From: Tepidibacillus decaturensis
GTDB lineage: Bacteria; Bacillota; Bacilli; Tepidibacillales; Tepidibacillaceae
DNA length: 64,000 nt
Direction of reading: 5' to 3'
Assembly (NCBI RefSeq): GCF_001561915.1
Contig: NZ_LSKU01000001.1
Coordinates: forward strand, 868,678 to 932,677
Shown: positions 53,267 to 62,716 of the stretch, one piece after another
How positions within the stretch are numbered: position 1 is the first letter of the stretch
How the letters are laid out: each line of letters starts with the position of its first letter
Notes under the pieces: generated by a model
Database searches by the model: none
What the model saw: only the letters and a program-made list of their open reading frames with translations
What the model was told of the DNA's origin: nothing
Program-made: the position numbers and the translations under genes

Positions 53267-53296
53267 AAAAACCACCTAGGAAATCTAGGTGGTTTT
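53267..53296 (-). terminator. Terminator of the ferredoxin gene
   Basis: AAAACCACCTAG (53268-53279) and CTAGGTGGTTTT (53285-53296) form a perfect stem; on the minus strand the right arm runs into T6. Confidence 0.85.
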
Positions 53297-53308
53297 ATGT
53301 AAGTCATA

Positions 53309-53575
<267 letters not shown>

Positions 53576-53635
53576 CTATTGTAGAATGTCTTTTAATATA
53601 ATGCAATACTTGAAATTTAAAGTTTTTTAACTCAA

Positions 53636-54442
53636 TCAATTAAAATTTGGAATTTTGGGTAAGGGTGCTCCTTGATACCAATCTTTATATAATAAAAAGT
53701 CCTTTTCATGAATTGCATTTGTCGAGATAAGAAATTGAATCAGTTCTTCTAAATTCATTGTAGTGTCTCGATTTGCTTTGGCATAGGCATCAATATGAAC
53801 CGTTATATCTTCAGGTTTGTAAAAAGTGATGATTGTATCCTTCGCCAAGATCATGGCAATGATATAGTTCTTTTGGTGAATACTTGCCTTATTCCACTCA
53901 TTCCAATTCACAAGTGACTCATCAATGTATTGGCTGATAGGATTCCTATTTTCCTGCTCCCAAACCCATATATGTCGATAAAATTGAGTTTGGCTTTGCA
54001 AATAATATTGAATCGCTTGATTTAATAATTCATGTCTATTAGGATTTTCTAGATATTGTTTCATTTGCTCCAAGCTTTGTTGAATTAGTTCAATACTCTT
54101 TTGTAAATAGGGAGAACTAAATTGATACTTGGTCATGTTCGTTTTCATTTCTTCAACCGATTTTTGCATGGAATTTACCATGTTAAGATCTATAGGGGAT
54201 TGGTTTATTTTCCCATACACTTCTTTAAGCCACAGTTGAGTTGGTAAAAAAATAAGTTTATTAAAACTGATGATTTCACCTTCTGTATAGGTGTTTTGAT
54301 CAATATTTGTTGGCACATTAGCTTTTAATTGTTTTTCCATCACTTTTGCTCCTAAGAAAAAGCCTGTTAAAAATAAAATCAAAATAAACAAAATATAGTA
54401 AATAACAAAAAAATCTTTTTTAGATAAACGACTTGAATTCAT
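53636..54442 (-). CDS. Membrane-anchored protein of unknown function
   Basis: A 268-residue protein with one N-terminal membrane helix (about residues 11-32, VIYYILFILILFLTGFFLG) and an outward, helix-rich domain dense in Gln, with many YLQ/QYY segments. Family not recognised. AGGAGG lies nine bases before the ATG. It is divergent from ypbB; the 220 bases between hold a degenerate copy of the CCCACAAAAGT palindrome. Confidence 0.6.
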   Translation of the reverse strand: MNSSRLSKKDFFVIYYILFILILFLTGFFLGAKVMEKQLKANVPTNIDQNTYTEGEIISFNKLIFLPTQLWLKEVYGKINQSPIDLNMVNSMQKSVEEMKTNMTKYQFSSPYLQKSIELIQQSLEQMKQYLENPNRHELLNQAIQYYLQSQTQFYRHIWVWEQENRNPISQYIDESLVNWNEWNKASIHQKNYIIAMILAKDTIITFYKPEDITVHIDAYAKANRDTTMNLEELIQFLISTNAIHEKDFLLYKDWYQGAPLPKIPNFN

Positions 54443-54552
54443 AGAATCCTCCTACCAAATTTTAATTCTAATAGTTTTAGTATAAAAAAACAAAAAGATA
54501 AATCTATGATAATATGTTACTAGAATGTTACACTTTTTATTGTTCATGATAG

Positions 54553-54603
54553 CCCACAAAAGTGACGAACTCATTCGAAGCATATTCCGATTACTTTTGT
54601 GGG
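54553..54603. repeat. Inverted repeat, CCCACAAAAGT family (copy 3)
   Basis: CCCACAAAAGT (54553-54563) and ACTTTTGTGGG (54593-54603) pair over 11 bases around a 29-base loop. Both arms match the unit at 21916-21973. Confidence 0.7.
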
Positions 54604-54663
54604 GTCCCATTATAATAATGAAAAGAAAGTTTCTTTCTTTACAATTTAAAAAGGAATGATCAC

Positions 54664-55734
54664 ATGGTTCCCTTTTTTATCTTATGGGTGGTTTATCAAT
54701 TAAATGGAGATCGCTCCATTACTGGGGTGGTGAGGATTTTAAAAGGATCGTATGCTAAGCAAACCATTCAAGATACGCAATTTTACAACCTTCATCCCTA
54801 TTATGGGCTGTTTGATGGAATCTCGGCTAATGAAATAATAAATCAAATTGAAGAATTAACAAAACACCATTTTCTTTATATACAAAATGAACAATTGATC
54901 ATTACTCCACAAGGTATCAATCAGTTAGATAAATTGAAGAGGAATATTGTTAAGAATCAACTATTTCATATCGAGCAAGATCATTCTATTTTATTAATTG
55001 ATCGAACTACGAAAAATACGTTTTGGAAAAGATTAAGTTTGTTAATTCAAACATTATCTTATTTATCATACCATGATTTTCATTTTTCACCGGTGATTTC
55101 AGATCTTCCTGTTCAGAAATGGGTAAAGAAGCTTTTAATCTCGAATACAACAGATAGGGTGCAACGACTAACGAATCAGTTACATCTTGAAATGAATCAA
55201 TTAAAAGATGATTTATCTGAACCAGAACAAAAAATACTTTTGTATCGTTTATCTGGACGACATCGAATGGCTTTTACATGGAGGCAACTTGAAGAAGAAT
55301 TGGGCTATTCTATTCAAGAAATAAAGATTATGTTTAATAATTTGACCTATCGTTTGTTGCAAAAGGTTTATCATGACCCAACTCGTTTTAAATTATTGAA
55401 TATGATATCAGAAATTGATAATAAAAGAAGTTATTTGTCTCCATCAACCATAAAAACGATGCAACTTTTAAATCATGGATTTTCAATTGAAGAAATTGCA
55501 AGGAAAAGAGGCTTAACAGAAGGTACGATTTATGATCATATCGTGGAGATCATTTTACATTCACCCATTGATCTCACAAGATTTACAGATGAATGGAAGA
55601 TTGAACAAATTAGAGAGTTGTATCGATCTATAGGTTCAACAAATCTATCTGAATATAAAAAGAGGCTTGATCCAGCAATTTCATATCATGAAATACGTAT
55701 GGTTTTAGCGGATCAAATAAAAACAAAAGAGTGA
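54664..55734 (+). CDS. ypbB: Helix-turn-helix protein YpbB
   Basis: A 356-residue protein. The N-terminal part reads IGLFDGI-like PYYGLFDGISANEIINQIEE; the C-terminus has a helix-turn-helix (GFSIEEIARKRGLTEGTIYD, residues about 274-293) of the type found fused to RecQ in other bacteria. It is always next to recQ in Bacillales and may assist it. The stop TGA is six bases before the recQ start. Function not established. Confidence 0.85.
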   Translation: MVPFFILWVVYQLNGDRSITGVVRILKGSYAKQTIQDTQFYNLHPYYGLFDGISANEIINQIEELTKHHFLYIQNEQLIITPQGINQLDKLKRNIVKNQLFHIEQDHSILLIDRTTKNTFWKRLSLLIQTLSYLSYHDFHFSPVISDLPVQKWVKKLLISNTTDRVQRLTNQLHLEMNQLKDDLSEPEQKILLYRLSGRHRMAFTWRQLEEELGYSIQEIKIMFNNLTYRLLQKVYHDPTRFKLLNMISEIDNKRSYLSPSTIKTMQLLNHGFSIEEIARKRGLTEGTIYDHIVEIILHSPIDLTRFTDEWKIEQIRELYRSIGSTNLSEYKKRLDPAISYHEIRMVLADQIKTKE

Positions 55735-55740
55735 TTGAAG

Positions 55741-57299
55741 ATGTTAACAAAATATTTATCACGGTACTTTGGCTATGACTCATTTCGTGATGGGCAAGAA
55801 GAAATTATTCAGCATCTTCTAAAAGGGGAGCATGTGCTAGGGGTATTGCCAACTGGTGGTGGGAAATCAATATGCTATCAACTACCTGCACTTCTTTTTC
55901 CAGGGATAACGATTGTAGTATCACCACTTATTTCCTTAATGGAAGATCAAGTTATACAATTAAAAAATATGGGCCTATTTATTGCTACATATATCAACAG
56001 TCAACTTTCTTATGAAGAGATCGTTTATAGATTGAAAGGTTTAGAACAAGGGAAAACTAAAATTTTGTATGTTTCACCAGAAAAACTACAGCAAGAAGCA
56101 TTTTTTAATCGTTTAAAAAAATGAATATCTCTCTTTTTGTGGTAGATGAAGCTCACTGTATCTCTCAATGGGGACATGATTTTAGAACGGACTATTTGCG
56201 ATTAAGAGATTATATAGTTCAACTCAATGAGCCTACAGTCCTTGCATTAACTGCCACAGCAACCCCAATTGTTCAGGAAGATATTATTGAACAATTAGGC
56301 CTACAACAAATGTATAAAATCGTTACATCCCTTGATAGGAAAAATATTGCTTATGAAGTGATTCAAGTAGACACGATCGAAGAGAAAAAGGTAGTATTGT
56401 TTAATTTACTTGAACATCTTCAAGGGCCGGGAATCATTTATGTAAATACTAGACTCACAAGTGAATGGCTATCTGATGAGTTAAAAAGAAATGGATTTAA
56501 TCGCATAGAAGCATACCATGCTGGATTACCTAATGAAGATCGATTGATTATTCAACAACAATTTATGCGAGAGGATCTAAACGTTATTATTGCGACGAAG
56601 GCATTTGGTATGGGGATAAATAAGAAGAATGTCAGGTTTGTCATTCATTATGATATCCCAGCGAATATCGAAAGTTATTTACAAGAGACCGGAAGAGTGG
56701 GAAGGGATGGAAAACAAGGATATGCTGCTCTCATCTATCAAAAAGGAGATGAAGAGACATCTATCCATCTTATCGATAACGAATATCCCGATAAGGAAAA
56801 AATACAGTTGGTTTGTCAGCAAATCAATCAACAAAAGAAAGAAAATAATTTCAGAATAGAAGATTTTAAACAAGGGACAATATCTGAACAACAGTTAGAA
56901 TTGATATTTTTTTATTTAGAAAAAATGGGTCATATTTCTTGGTTGAAAACAAAGAGTGGCTATAAAGTACAAAGGAATGAGGATATATTATCTTATCGGT
57001 GTATAAAAGAACTTGAACAAATTTTTGAACAACGCAAAAGAAAACGATATGGTGAAGTGAATCACATGATTCAATTTGTCAACCAAAAAACCTGTAGACG
57101 GTTAAGCATTTTGGAGTATTTTTACGAACAAAATCTGGATAAGCCGGCCTTTTGCTGTGATATATGTGGTATAAAGATAGAGAAGATCTTTGAAAAAAGG
57201 GAAAAAACGATACAATACAATGCATGGAGTTGGGAACAGGAGTTATCTAAATTGCTTCCCATATCAAGGAGCGCTTATGAAAAAGAGAGAAAAAATTGA
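55741..57299 (+). CDS. recQ: RecQ family ATP-dependent DNA helicase, frameshifted at an A7 run
   Basis: Two frames join when an A is added to 56115-56121 (FFNRLKK then MNISLFVVDEAHC), giving about 519 residues. Motifs: Walker A GVLPTGGGKSICYQLP near 35, DEAH in VVDEAHCISQWGHDF near 134, motif IV-VI region IIATKAFGMGINKKNVRFVI and QETGRVGRDGKQG; a zinc-binding-type end follows (CRRLSILEYF, CCDICG). No HRDC domain. A 3'-5' helicase for recombination repair. It overlaps ypbD by 23 bases. Confidence 0.9.
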
Positions 57300-57858
57300 T
57301 ATAGAATCATTACCTGTAAGAGTATTGGTTATCAATCTTTACCTGACTCAATTTATTTCAGTAGGACTTGCGTTTATCCTCTATTTAATTTTACACAGAA
57401 TGAATCCCATTGAAGCTATTGTGTCCATTTTACCCGGCAAATTGATTCAACCTGTGTTGGTTGGTTTTCTTTTTAGTCTCGTTGTTATAGTTGTTGACAT
57501 CATACTATCAAAGAAATTACCTGAAAAATGGTTAGATGATGGAGGCATAAATGAAAAATTATTTCGCCATTTACCCATCTGGCATATCGCTATTATTGCG
57601 GTAATGGTTGGTTTTGTTGAAGAATTTTTATTTAGAGGTGCCGTTCAATCCTATCTTGGCGTTTTTCTTACCAGTCTTATTTTTACTTTGATCCATTTTA
57701 GGTATTTAAAAAAATGGGTGCTCATTTCTATGACTTTTCTTATTAGTCTTGGTCTTGGATATTTGGTGATTTTAACTGGCCAATGGATTAGTGCATTTGT
57801 TGCTCATAGTATGATAGATTTTGTTCTGGGTATACTCATACGAAAGAATTGGTTATGA
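57277..57858 (+). CDS. ypbD: CPBP family intramembrane metalloprotease (YpbD)
   Basis: A 193-residue membrane protein with about six helices. CPBP motifs: VEEFLFRGAVQSYLG near residue 114 (Glu-Glu and Arg), LIHFRY near 141 and FVAHSMIDFVLG near 171. Such proteins cleave within membranes or confer bacteriocin immunity; the substrate is unknown. ATG 57277 is preceded by AAGGAG and lies inside the recQ end. Confidence 0.88.
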   Translation: MKKREKIDIESLPVRVLVINLYLTQFISVGLAFILYLILHRMNPIEAIVSILPGKLIQPVLVGFLFSLVVIVVDIILSKKLPEKWLDDGGINEKLFRHLPIWHIAIIAVMVGFVEEFLFRGAVQSYLGVFLTSLIFTLIHFRYLKKWVLISMTFLISLGLGYLVILTGQWISAFVAHSMIDFVLGILIRKNWL

Positions 57859-57944
57859 ATAGCAAGCTTAAGCCTCAATGCAGGATTTTGGCTCATTTTA
57901 TCGAATAAGAAGGTGGAAGAGGCAACAATCGAAAGGTAGATGTA

Positions 57945-58450
57945 ATGATGGAACAGGTATGTAAACAAGAAAATATTGAATACAGTTCACTACCACCCAG
58001 GAAGACAATTCATAAAAACAAAAAGAAAGAAAAAAATATAAAATTAATCTATTACAACTGATTGTTGGAGCTTTTATCCTTCTAATCTTTATAACAGGCT
58101 ATATCTTATACCCTGATCATGAAGCAAGAAAAGAACAAAATGGGATTCCTATCAATCCTCCTAATTTTGAAGTCATACAACCACAGAGCAATCTTTCTTC
58201 TAATCAAAATTTAAATCCTAATCGTGAGAAGGATCAAAACGAGGTTGTTCAAGAAATAGAAACAAAAGAAGAAACTAAAGAAAGTATTCATATTGTTAAG
58301 CCTGGTGAGAATTTGTATAGAATTTCATTAAAGTATTATCAAAGTGGAAAATATGTCTCAGCATTAGCAAAATATAATGGTCTAAAGAATAGTGATGACC
58401 TATATGCAGGGTTTAAATTAAAAATTCCTGATAAATCATTGTTACAATAA
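57945..58450 (+). CDS. ypbE: LysM membrane protein (YpbE), frameshifted at an A7 run
   Basis: From ATG 57945 with GAAAGG upstream, the frame stops early, but adding an A to 58030-58036 gives KKEKKYKINLLQLIVGAFIL and on to the stop at 58450, about 168 residues. It has a Lys-rich cytoplasmic start, one membrane helix (LIVGAFILLIFITGYILY), a low-complexity linker and a C-terminal LysM domain (IHIVKPGENLYRISLKYY). The outward LysM should bind the wall. Position matches ypbE. Confidence 0.82.
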
Positions 58451-58479
58451 ACATTTTAAATTAATACATCCATTACATA

Positions 58480-58509
58480 CGATTCATCTTTTATTGATGA
58501 ATTTTTTTT
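58480..58509 (+). terminator. Terminator of ypbB-recQ-ypbD-ypbE
   Basis: ATTCATC (58482-58488) and GATGAAT (58496-58502) form the stem, with T8 after. Confidence 0.8.
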
Positions 58510-58519
58510 GCAGAAAATG

Positions 58520-58807
58520 TCATTTATAATCTGTTATAGTCGCCAAAAATAATCTGTTATATATCTCATTATTTAGATAAAGATTAGTAAGTTTTTGAAA
58601 AACGTATTTGCACCAACAGTTTTCACTATGTACGTGTTGTTAACTAAGTGATAGATAAAAATTTTTCCGTATCTGTTGCTATATAATATTTATACTGTTA
58701 TAATCAAAAATGAAAATAAGTTTTTATGTAATTGACTTATTTACACAGCGGATATAATCAAGAAATAGAAAATATTGTTATATCCTTTGTTAAGTGTCTG
58801 TTACACT
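58520..58807 (+). promoter_or_regulatory. Upstream region of the pyruvate:ferredoxin oxidoreductase operon
   Basis: A non-coding stretch of about 330 bases. It holds five CTGTT-containing repeats (AATCTGTTATA twice, ATCTGTTGC, ACTGTTATAAT, GTCTGTTACAC), a possible promoter TTGACT (58732-58737), 15 bases, TATAAT (58753-58758), and a perfect palindrome AGTGT-CTGTT-ACACT (58793-58807) downstream of it. The palindrome is placed to act as an operator. The regulator is unknown. Confidence 0.45.
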
Positions 58808-58841
58808 ATTTTAGATCTAATGGGTGAGGAGGTATATAAAT

Positions 58842-59837
58842 ATGTCAAAATTACCAATTAAAAATGAGCTAGGTTTTTTTGAAATTCGTTTAGAGTCTAT
58901 TGGGGGACTTGGTGCTCATTTAGCAGGAAAAATGTTAGCAGAAGCTGGCGTACTTGGGTTAGGTCTTAATGGTGCCCACTTTTCTTCCTATGGGTCAGAA
59001 AAGAAGGGTTCTCCTGTAAAATCCTTCATTCGCTTTGGGGAAGGTGAAATTCGGGCAAGTAGTCCAGTAGAACGACCACACATTGTTGGGGTATTCCATG
59101 AAAATCTTTTTAAAACGATCGATGTTGCAAACGGTTTATATCCAGATGGAGTAATCATTGTTAACACAACAAAATCTCCAGATGAGATTCGTGAAAAACT
59201 TCATATTAAATCTGGAACAGTTGCAGTCATTGATGCTTTAGGAATTTCAGTAGAAGAAAAGACTCGTGTAAATACAGCAATGTTAGGTGCACTTTTCCGT
59301 TTTGCTGACTTCTTAAATCCAGAAGCCATGAAAAATGTAATTCGTGCTACCTTTGAAGAAAAGTATCCGAAATTAGTTGATTCCAATATTCGTACCTTTG
59401 ACCGTGGATTTAATGAAGTTAAGTTTAAAACTTACGAAGCTGAAGAAGGGGCTAAGGCTGAATATGTACGTCCAAAGCCAGTATTAGGTTATGAAACTCA
59501 ACCTATTGGTGGAGTGATTCTTAATCCAGGGAATAGTATTCTTAAAGACTTAAGTGGTTCAAGGGAAGGCTTCTTACCTGCTTTTGAAATAGAAAAATGT
59601 ATTAACTGTGCTTCCTGTGACATTGCTTGTCCTGATGGTTGCTTTGTATGGGAAGAAAAAGAAGACAAGAAAGGTCGTCCACAATTATTCTTACAAGGAA
59701 TCGACTATCAATATTGTAAAGGTTGCCTAAAATGTGTAACAGTATGTCCAACACAAGCACTCACTACATTAAGAGAAACTGAGGGATATGCTGATGAACA
59801 TCGAGTACCACATCAATTTGTTTTAGCATCTAATTAA
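58842..59837 (+). CDS. Pyruvate:ferredoxin oxidoreductase, fused gamma and delta subunits
   Basis: A 331-residue protein. Residues about 10-190 are the gamma domain (RLESIGGLGAHLAGKMLAEA; SSYGSEKKGSPVKSFIRFG). Residues about 245-315 carry two 4Fe-4S motifs of the delta (ferredoxin-like) subunit: CINCASCDIACPDGC and CKGCLKCVTVCP. Start ATG 58842 with GTGAGGAGG upstream. Electrons from pyruvate pass through these clusters to ferredoxin. The alpha-beta partner follows 14 bases later. Substrate is inferred from the beta domain. Confidence 0.9.
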   Translation: MSKLPIKNELGFFEIRLESIGGLGAHLAGKMLAEAGVLGLGLNGAHFSSYGSEKKGSPVKSFIRFGEGEIRASSPVERPHIVGVFHENLFKTIDVANGLYPDGVIIVNTTKSPDEIREKLHIKSGTVAVIDALGISVEEKTRVNTAMLGALFRFADFLNPEAMKNVIRATFEEKYPKLVDSNIRTFDRGFNEVKFKTYEAEEGAKAEYVRPKPVLGYETQPIGGVILNPGNSILKDLSGSREGFLPAFEIEKCINCASCDIACPDGCFVWEEKEDKKGRPQLFLQGIDYQYCKGCLKCVTVCPTQALTTLRETEGYADEHRVPHQFVLASN

Positions 59838-59851
59838 GGGGAGGGGTTATA

Positions 59852-62131
59852 ATGGCTATCGAAGAAAAAGATTTAAAGATAGAACAAAAAGTAGATATAA
59901 AAACAGGTAATGAAATGGCAGCTTTATCTGTTGCACAGATTAACTTCCACGTGATGGGCTATTTTCCAATCACCCCATCTACTGAAATTGCAGAATTTCT
60001 AGATGAAATGAAAACACGTGGTGAACATGATATCGTCATGATCCCTGCTGATGGCGAACACGGTTCTGCTGGTATCAACTTTGGGGCTGCAACTGGAGGC
60101 GGACGTGTATTTAATGCAACTAGTGCAAATGGATTCTTATATATGTTAGAACAATTACCAGTTCAATCAGGTTCCCGTTTTCCAATGGTGCTTGATTTAG
60201 TTACTCGTTCTGTCAGTGGGCCTTTGAACATTCGTGGAGATCATTCTGACCTATACTACGGATTAAATATAGGATGGCCAATTCTTATTGCTAGAGATCC
60301 ACAGGCTGTATATGATATGAATATTATCGCTACGCGACTAGCTGAACATAAAGATGTACGTTTACCTGTCATTGTAGCTTATGACGGTTTTGTGACTTCT
60401 CACCAAAAACGAAGAGTACACTATTTTAATGATCGTAAAATTGTTCAAGATTTTGTTGGAGAAATGCCAGAAGGTTTTGTTCATGCATTAGATCCTAAGA
60501 ATCCTGTAACGATTGGTCCATACATGAATGATGATTATATCAATAATAAATATCAACAATCACTAGCTATTTACAATGCTGGAGAGGTATTTAAGCAAAT
60601 TGCGGCTGAATATAAAGATTTATCAGGACGCGAATATCCTGTTTTAGATGAATATATGATGGAAGATGCGGAAGTAGCTTTATTCTTACTTGCATCTGCT
60701 GCTGAAACAGCGAAAGATGTAGTAGATAAGCTTCGTAAGCAAGGAATAAAAGCTGGGGTTATTTCACCTAATATTATCCGTCCATTTCCAGCAGAAGAAA
60801 TCCGTAAATCCTTGAAAAATGTGAAAGCTTTACTTGTAGGTGAACGAGCTGACTCATACGGTTCTAATGGTGGTAATTTATCTCATGAAATTAAAGCAGC
60901 CCTTCAGGAAGATAAAGAAAACCAAACGATTGTATTAACTCGAATCTTCTCATTAGGTGGAAAAGATTTCTATTTCGATGAGGCTGAAGATTTCTTTAAG
61001 TTAGCTATTGATGCTGCAGAAAAGGGTTATGCAGAAGTACCTTTTGACTATTATGGTGTTAACCCTGGTGATCCTGATAAAGCACCTAAGCGCGTTCTTG
61101 AACCAGTAAATACTGATGAATTTAAAACAGGACTTATTAAGGTTGAAAAAGACGAAAATACTGGAAAATTGAATGTAAAAATTCCACCTTTACGTCAATT
61201 GATGAAAAAACCTAGACGTTTAGCTCCTGGTCATGGAGCATGTCCAGGCTGTGGAATTTTCCCTGGATTAGAAACGTTCTTTAAAGGAATTGAAGGGGAT
61301 ATCGTTGTTCTTTTCCATACTGGTTGTGGAATGGTTGTTTCTACAGGTTATCCTTATAGTTCACATAAAGGAACTTATATCCACAATCTTTTTCAAAACG
61401 GTGCTGCAACGCTTTCAGGATTAGTAGAAATGTTCTGGGAGAAAAAACGCCGTGGAGAAATAGAAGTGAGTGACGACTTTACCTTTGTGATGGTTACTGG
61501 TGATGGAGGTATGGATATTGGTATGGGTCCATCGATCGGTGCTGCATTACGTAACCATAAAATGATTATCATTGAATATGATAATGAAGGATATATGAAT
61601 ACAGGAAGTCAGCTTTCTTACTCTACGCCAATTGGGCATATGACATCTACATCTGGTGTAGGAGAAAAACAAGGTGGTAAAGAAACTCATCACAAAGACA
61701 CGGCTCAAATTATGGCTGCAACAAATATTCCATATGTCTTTACTGCAACTGAAGCATTTCCTCAAGATTTAATTAAAAAGGCTGCAAAAGCACAATGGTA
61801 TGCACAAAATGAAGGATTAGTTTATGGTAAAATTTTAATCACTTGTACGTTAAACTGGAAAGTGAAAGATGACCAAGGAGCTGCTATTGTTGGCACAGCT
61901 GTTAACTCTTGTTTCTTCCCACTTTATGAGGTTGAACATGGTGTAACGACTATCACTTATGATCCAGAAGAAAAAGGGAAAAGGGTACCCGTAAGTGAAT
62001 GGTTAGGAATGCTAGGTAAAACAAAACATTTACTAAAACCTGAATACGAATCAACACTTAAAGCATTTGAAAATGAAGTGGAACTTCGTTGGCAGCGTCT
62101 AAAAGCTAAACACGAAAATCCATTATTGTAA
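59852..62131 (+). CDS. Pyruvate:ferredoxin oxidoreductase, fused alpha and beta subunits
   Basis: A 759-residue protein. Residues 1-400 form the alpha domain (GNEMAALSVAQINFHVMGYF, PITPSTEIAEFLDEM). The beta domain starts near 450, with PGHGACPGCGIFPGLETFFK, the thiamine-diphosphate motif VTGDGGMDIGMG near 550 and EYDNEGYMNTGSQ near 577. The NTG-Q segment resembles pyruvate-specific PorB, so pyruvate is the likely substrate. Fusion to two polypeptides (gamma-delta, alpha-beta) is a compact form of the usual four-subunit enzyme. It implies oxygen-sensitive fermentative metabolism. The ribosome site is AAGGGGAGGGG. Confidence 0.92.
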   Translation: MAIEEKDLKIEQKVDIKTGNEMAALSVAQINFHVMGYFPITPSTEIAEFLDEMKTRGEHDIVMIPADGEHGSAGINFGAATGGGRVFNATSANGFLYMLEQLPVQSGSRFPMVLDLVTRSVSGPLNIRGDHSDLYYGLNIGWPILIARDPQAVYDMNIIATRLAEHKDVRLPVIVAYDGFVTSHQKRRVHYFNDRKIVQDFVGEMPEGFVHALDPKNPVTIGPYMNDDYINNKYQQSLAIYNAGEVFKQIAAEYKDLSGREYPVLDEYMMEDAEVALFLLASAAETAKDVVDKLRKQGIKAGVISPNIIRPFPAEEIRKSLKNVKALLVGERADSYGSNGGNLSHEIKAALQEDKENQTIVLTRIFSLGGKDFYFDEAEDFFKLAIDAAEKGYAEVPFDYYGVNPGDPDKAPKRVLEPVNTDEFKTGLIKVEKDENTGKLNVKIPPLRQLMKKPRRLAPGHGACPGCGIFPGLETFFKGIEGDIVVLFHTGCGMVVSTGYPYSSHKGTYIHNLFQNGAATLSGLVEMFWEKKRRGEIEVSDDFTFVMVTGDGGMDIGMGPSIGAALRNHKMIIIEYDNEGYMNTGSQLSYSTPIGHMTSTSGVGEKQGGKETHHKDTAQIMAATNIPYVFTATEAFPQDLIKKAAKAQWYAQNEGLVYGKILITCTLNWKVKDDQGAAIVGTAVNSCFFPLYEVEHGVTTITYDPEEKGKRVPVSEWLGMLGKTKHLLKPEYESTLKAFENEVELRWQRLKAKHENPLL

Positions 62132-62137
62132 TCAAAG

Positions 62138-62163
62138 GAAGGACCTCAATGAGGTCCTTTTTC
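62138..62163 (+). terminator. Terminator of the oxidoreductase operon
   Basis: AAGGACCTC (62139-62147) and GAGGTCCTT (62151-62159) form a perfect stem with an AAT loop; T follows. Confidence 0.9.
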
Positions 62164-62167
62164 CGTT

Positions 62168-62199
62168 CTATCTAGCTTATTTTTTAATAAGCTAGATAG
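62168..62199. promoter_or_regulatory. Perfect 14-bp palindrome before the small membrane protein gene
   Basis: CTATCTAGCTTATT (62168-62181) and AATAAGCTAGATAG (62186-62199) form a stem with a 4-base loop. It ends at the ribosome site (GAGGGGG), so it could be a translation-controlling hairpin or an operator. It is not a terminator by tail sequence. Confidence 0.55.
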
Positions 62200-62213
62200 A
62201 GGGGGATGTTTTT

Positions 62214-62567
62214 ATGTTTCCAATATTATATCTTTTCCAAGTTCTGATTGCCGCGATTTTAGCATGGTACACAGTTTATGGGTATGCTGGTCCACCTTCA
62301 ACAGGAGATCAATTATCAGATTGGGTTTCTTTTTTTATTGCTGAAAAACAAAATCTTCTTTATACCTTTGCACTATTATATTTGATCATGTTTATTTTAA
62401 GTAAGCCTACAAAATATGCAATTAAAATTCTAAAAAATCGAAAAATATCTATGTATCAATGGAAAAAATGGCAAGCGATCAGCTTACTATTAATTATTTT
62501 TGATGTATATTTCTATCTTATTATTGAAGTTGACGTTTATTTTTTCATTCCTTTTTTGTTATTTTGA
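62214..62567 (+). CDS. Small membrane protein of unknown function
   Basis: A 117-residue hydrophobic protein with three predicted helices (about 4-23, 47-62 and 90-115). Family not recognised. GAGGGGG lies ten bases before the ATG. It stands alone between two terminators, preceded by a perfect palindrome. Confidence 0.6.
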   Translation: MFPILYLFQVLIAAILAWYTVYGYAGPPSTGDQLSDWVSFFIAEKQNLLYTFALLYLIMFILSKPTKYAIKILKNRKISMYQWKKWQAISLLLIIFDVYFYLIIEVDVYFFIPFLLF

Positions 62568-62589
62568 TCGTAAAAACTTTTATACGTAA

Positions 62590-62623
62590 AGAGCAAGGGC
62601 TATTTCAAAAATAGCTCTTTTTA
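62590..62623 (+). terminator. Terminator after the small membrane protein gene
   Basis: GGGCTATTT (62597-62605) pairs with AAATAGCTC (62609-62617), followed by TTTTT. Confidence 0.75.
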
Positions 62624-62716
62624 TTAAATAAATTCATAAAAAATAAAAAAATTTTCAAAAACTTGTTATAATGAAAATAAATAGAATATTTAGATAAGAT
62701 TCAGAGGGTGGGGCGA

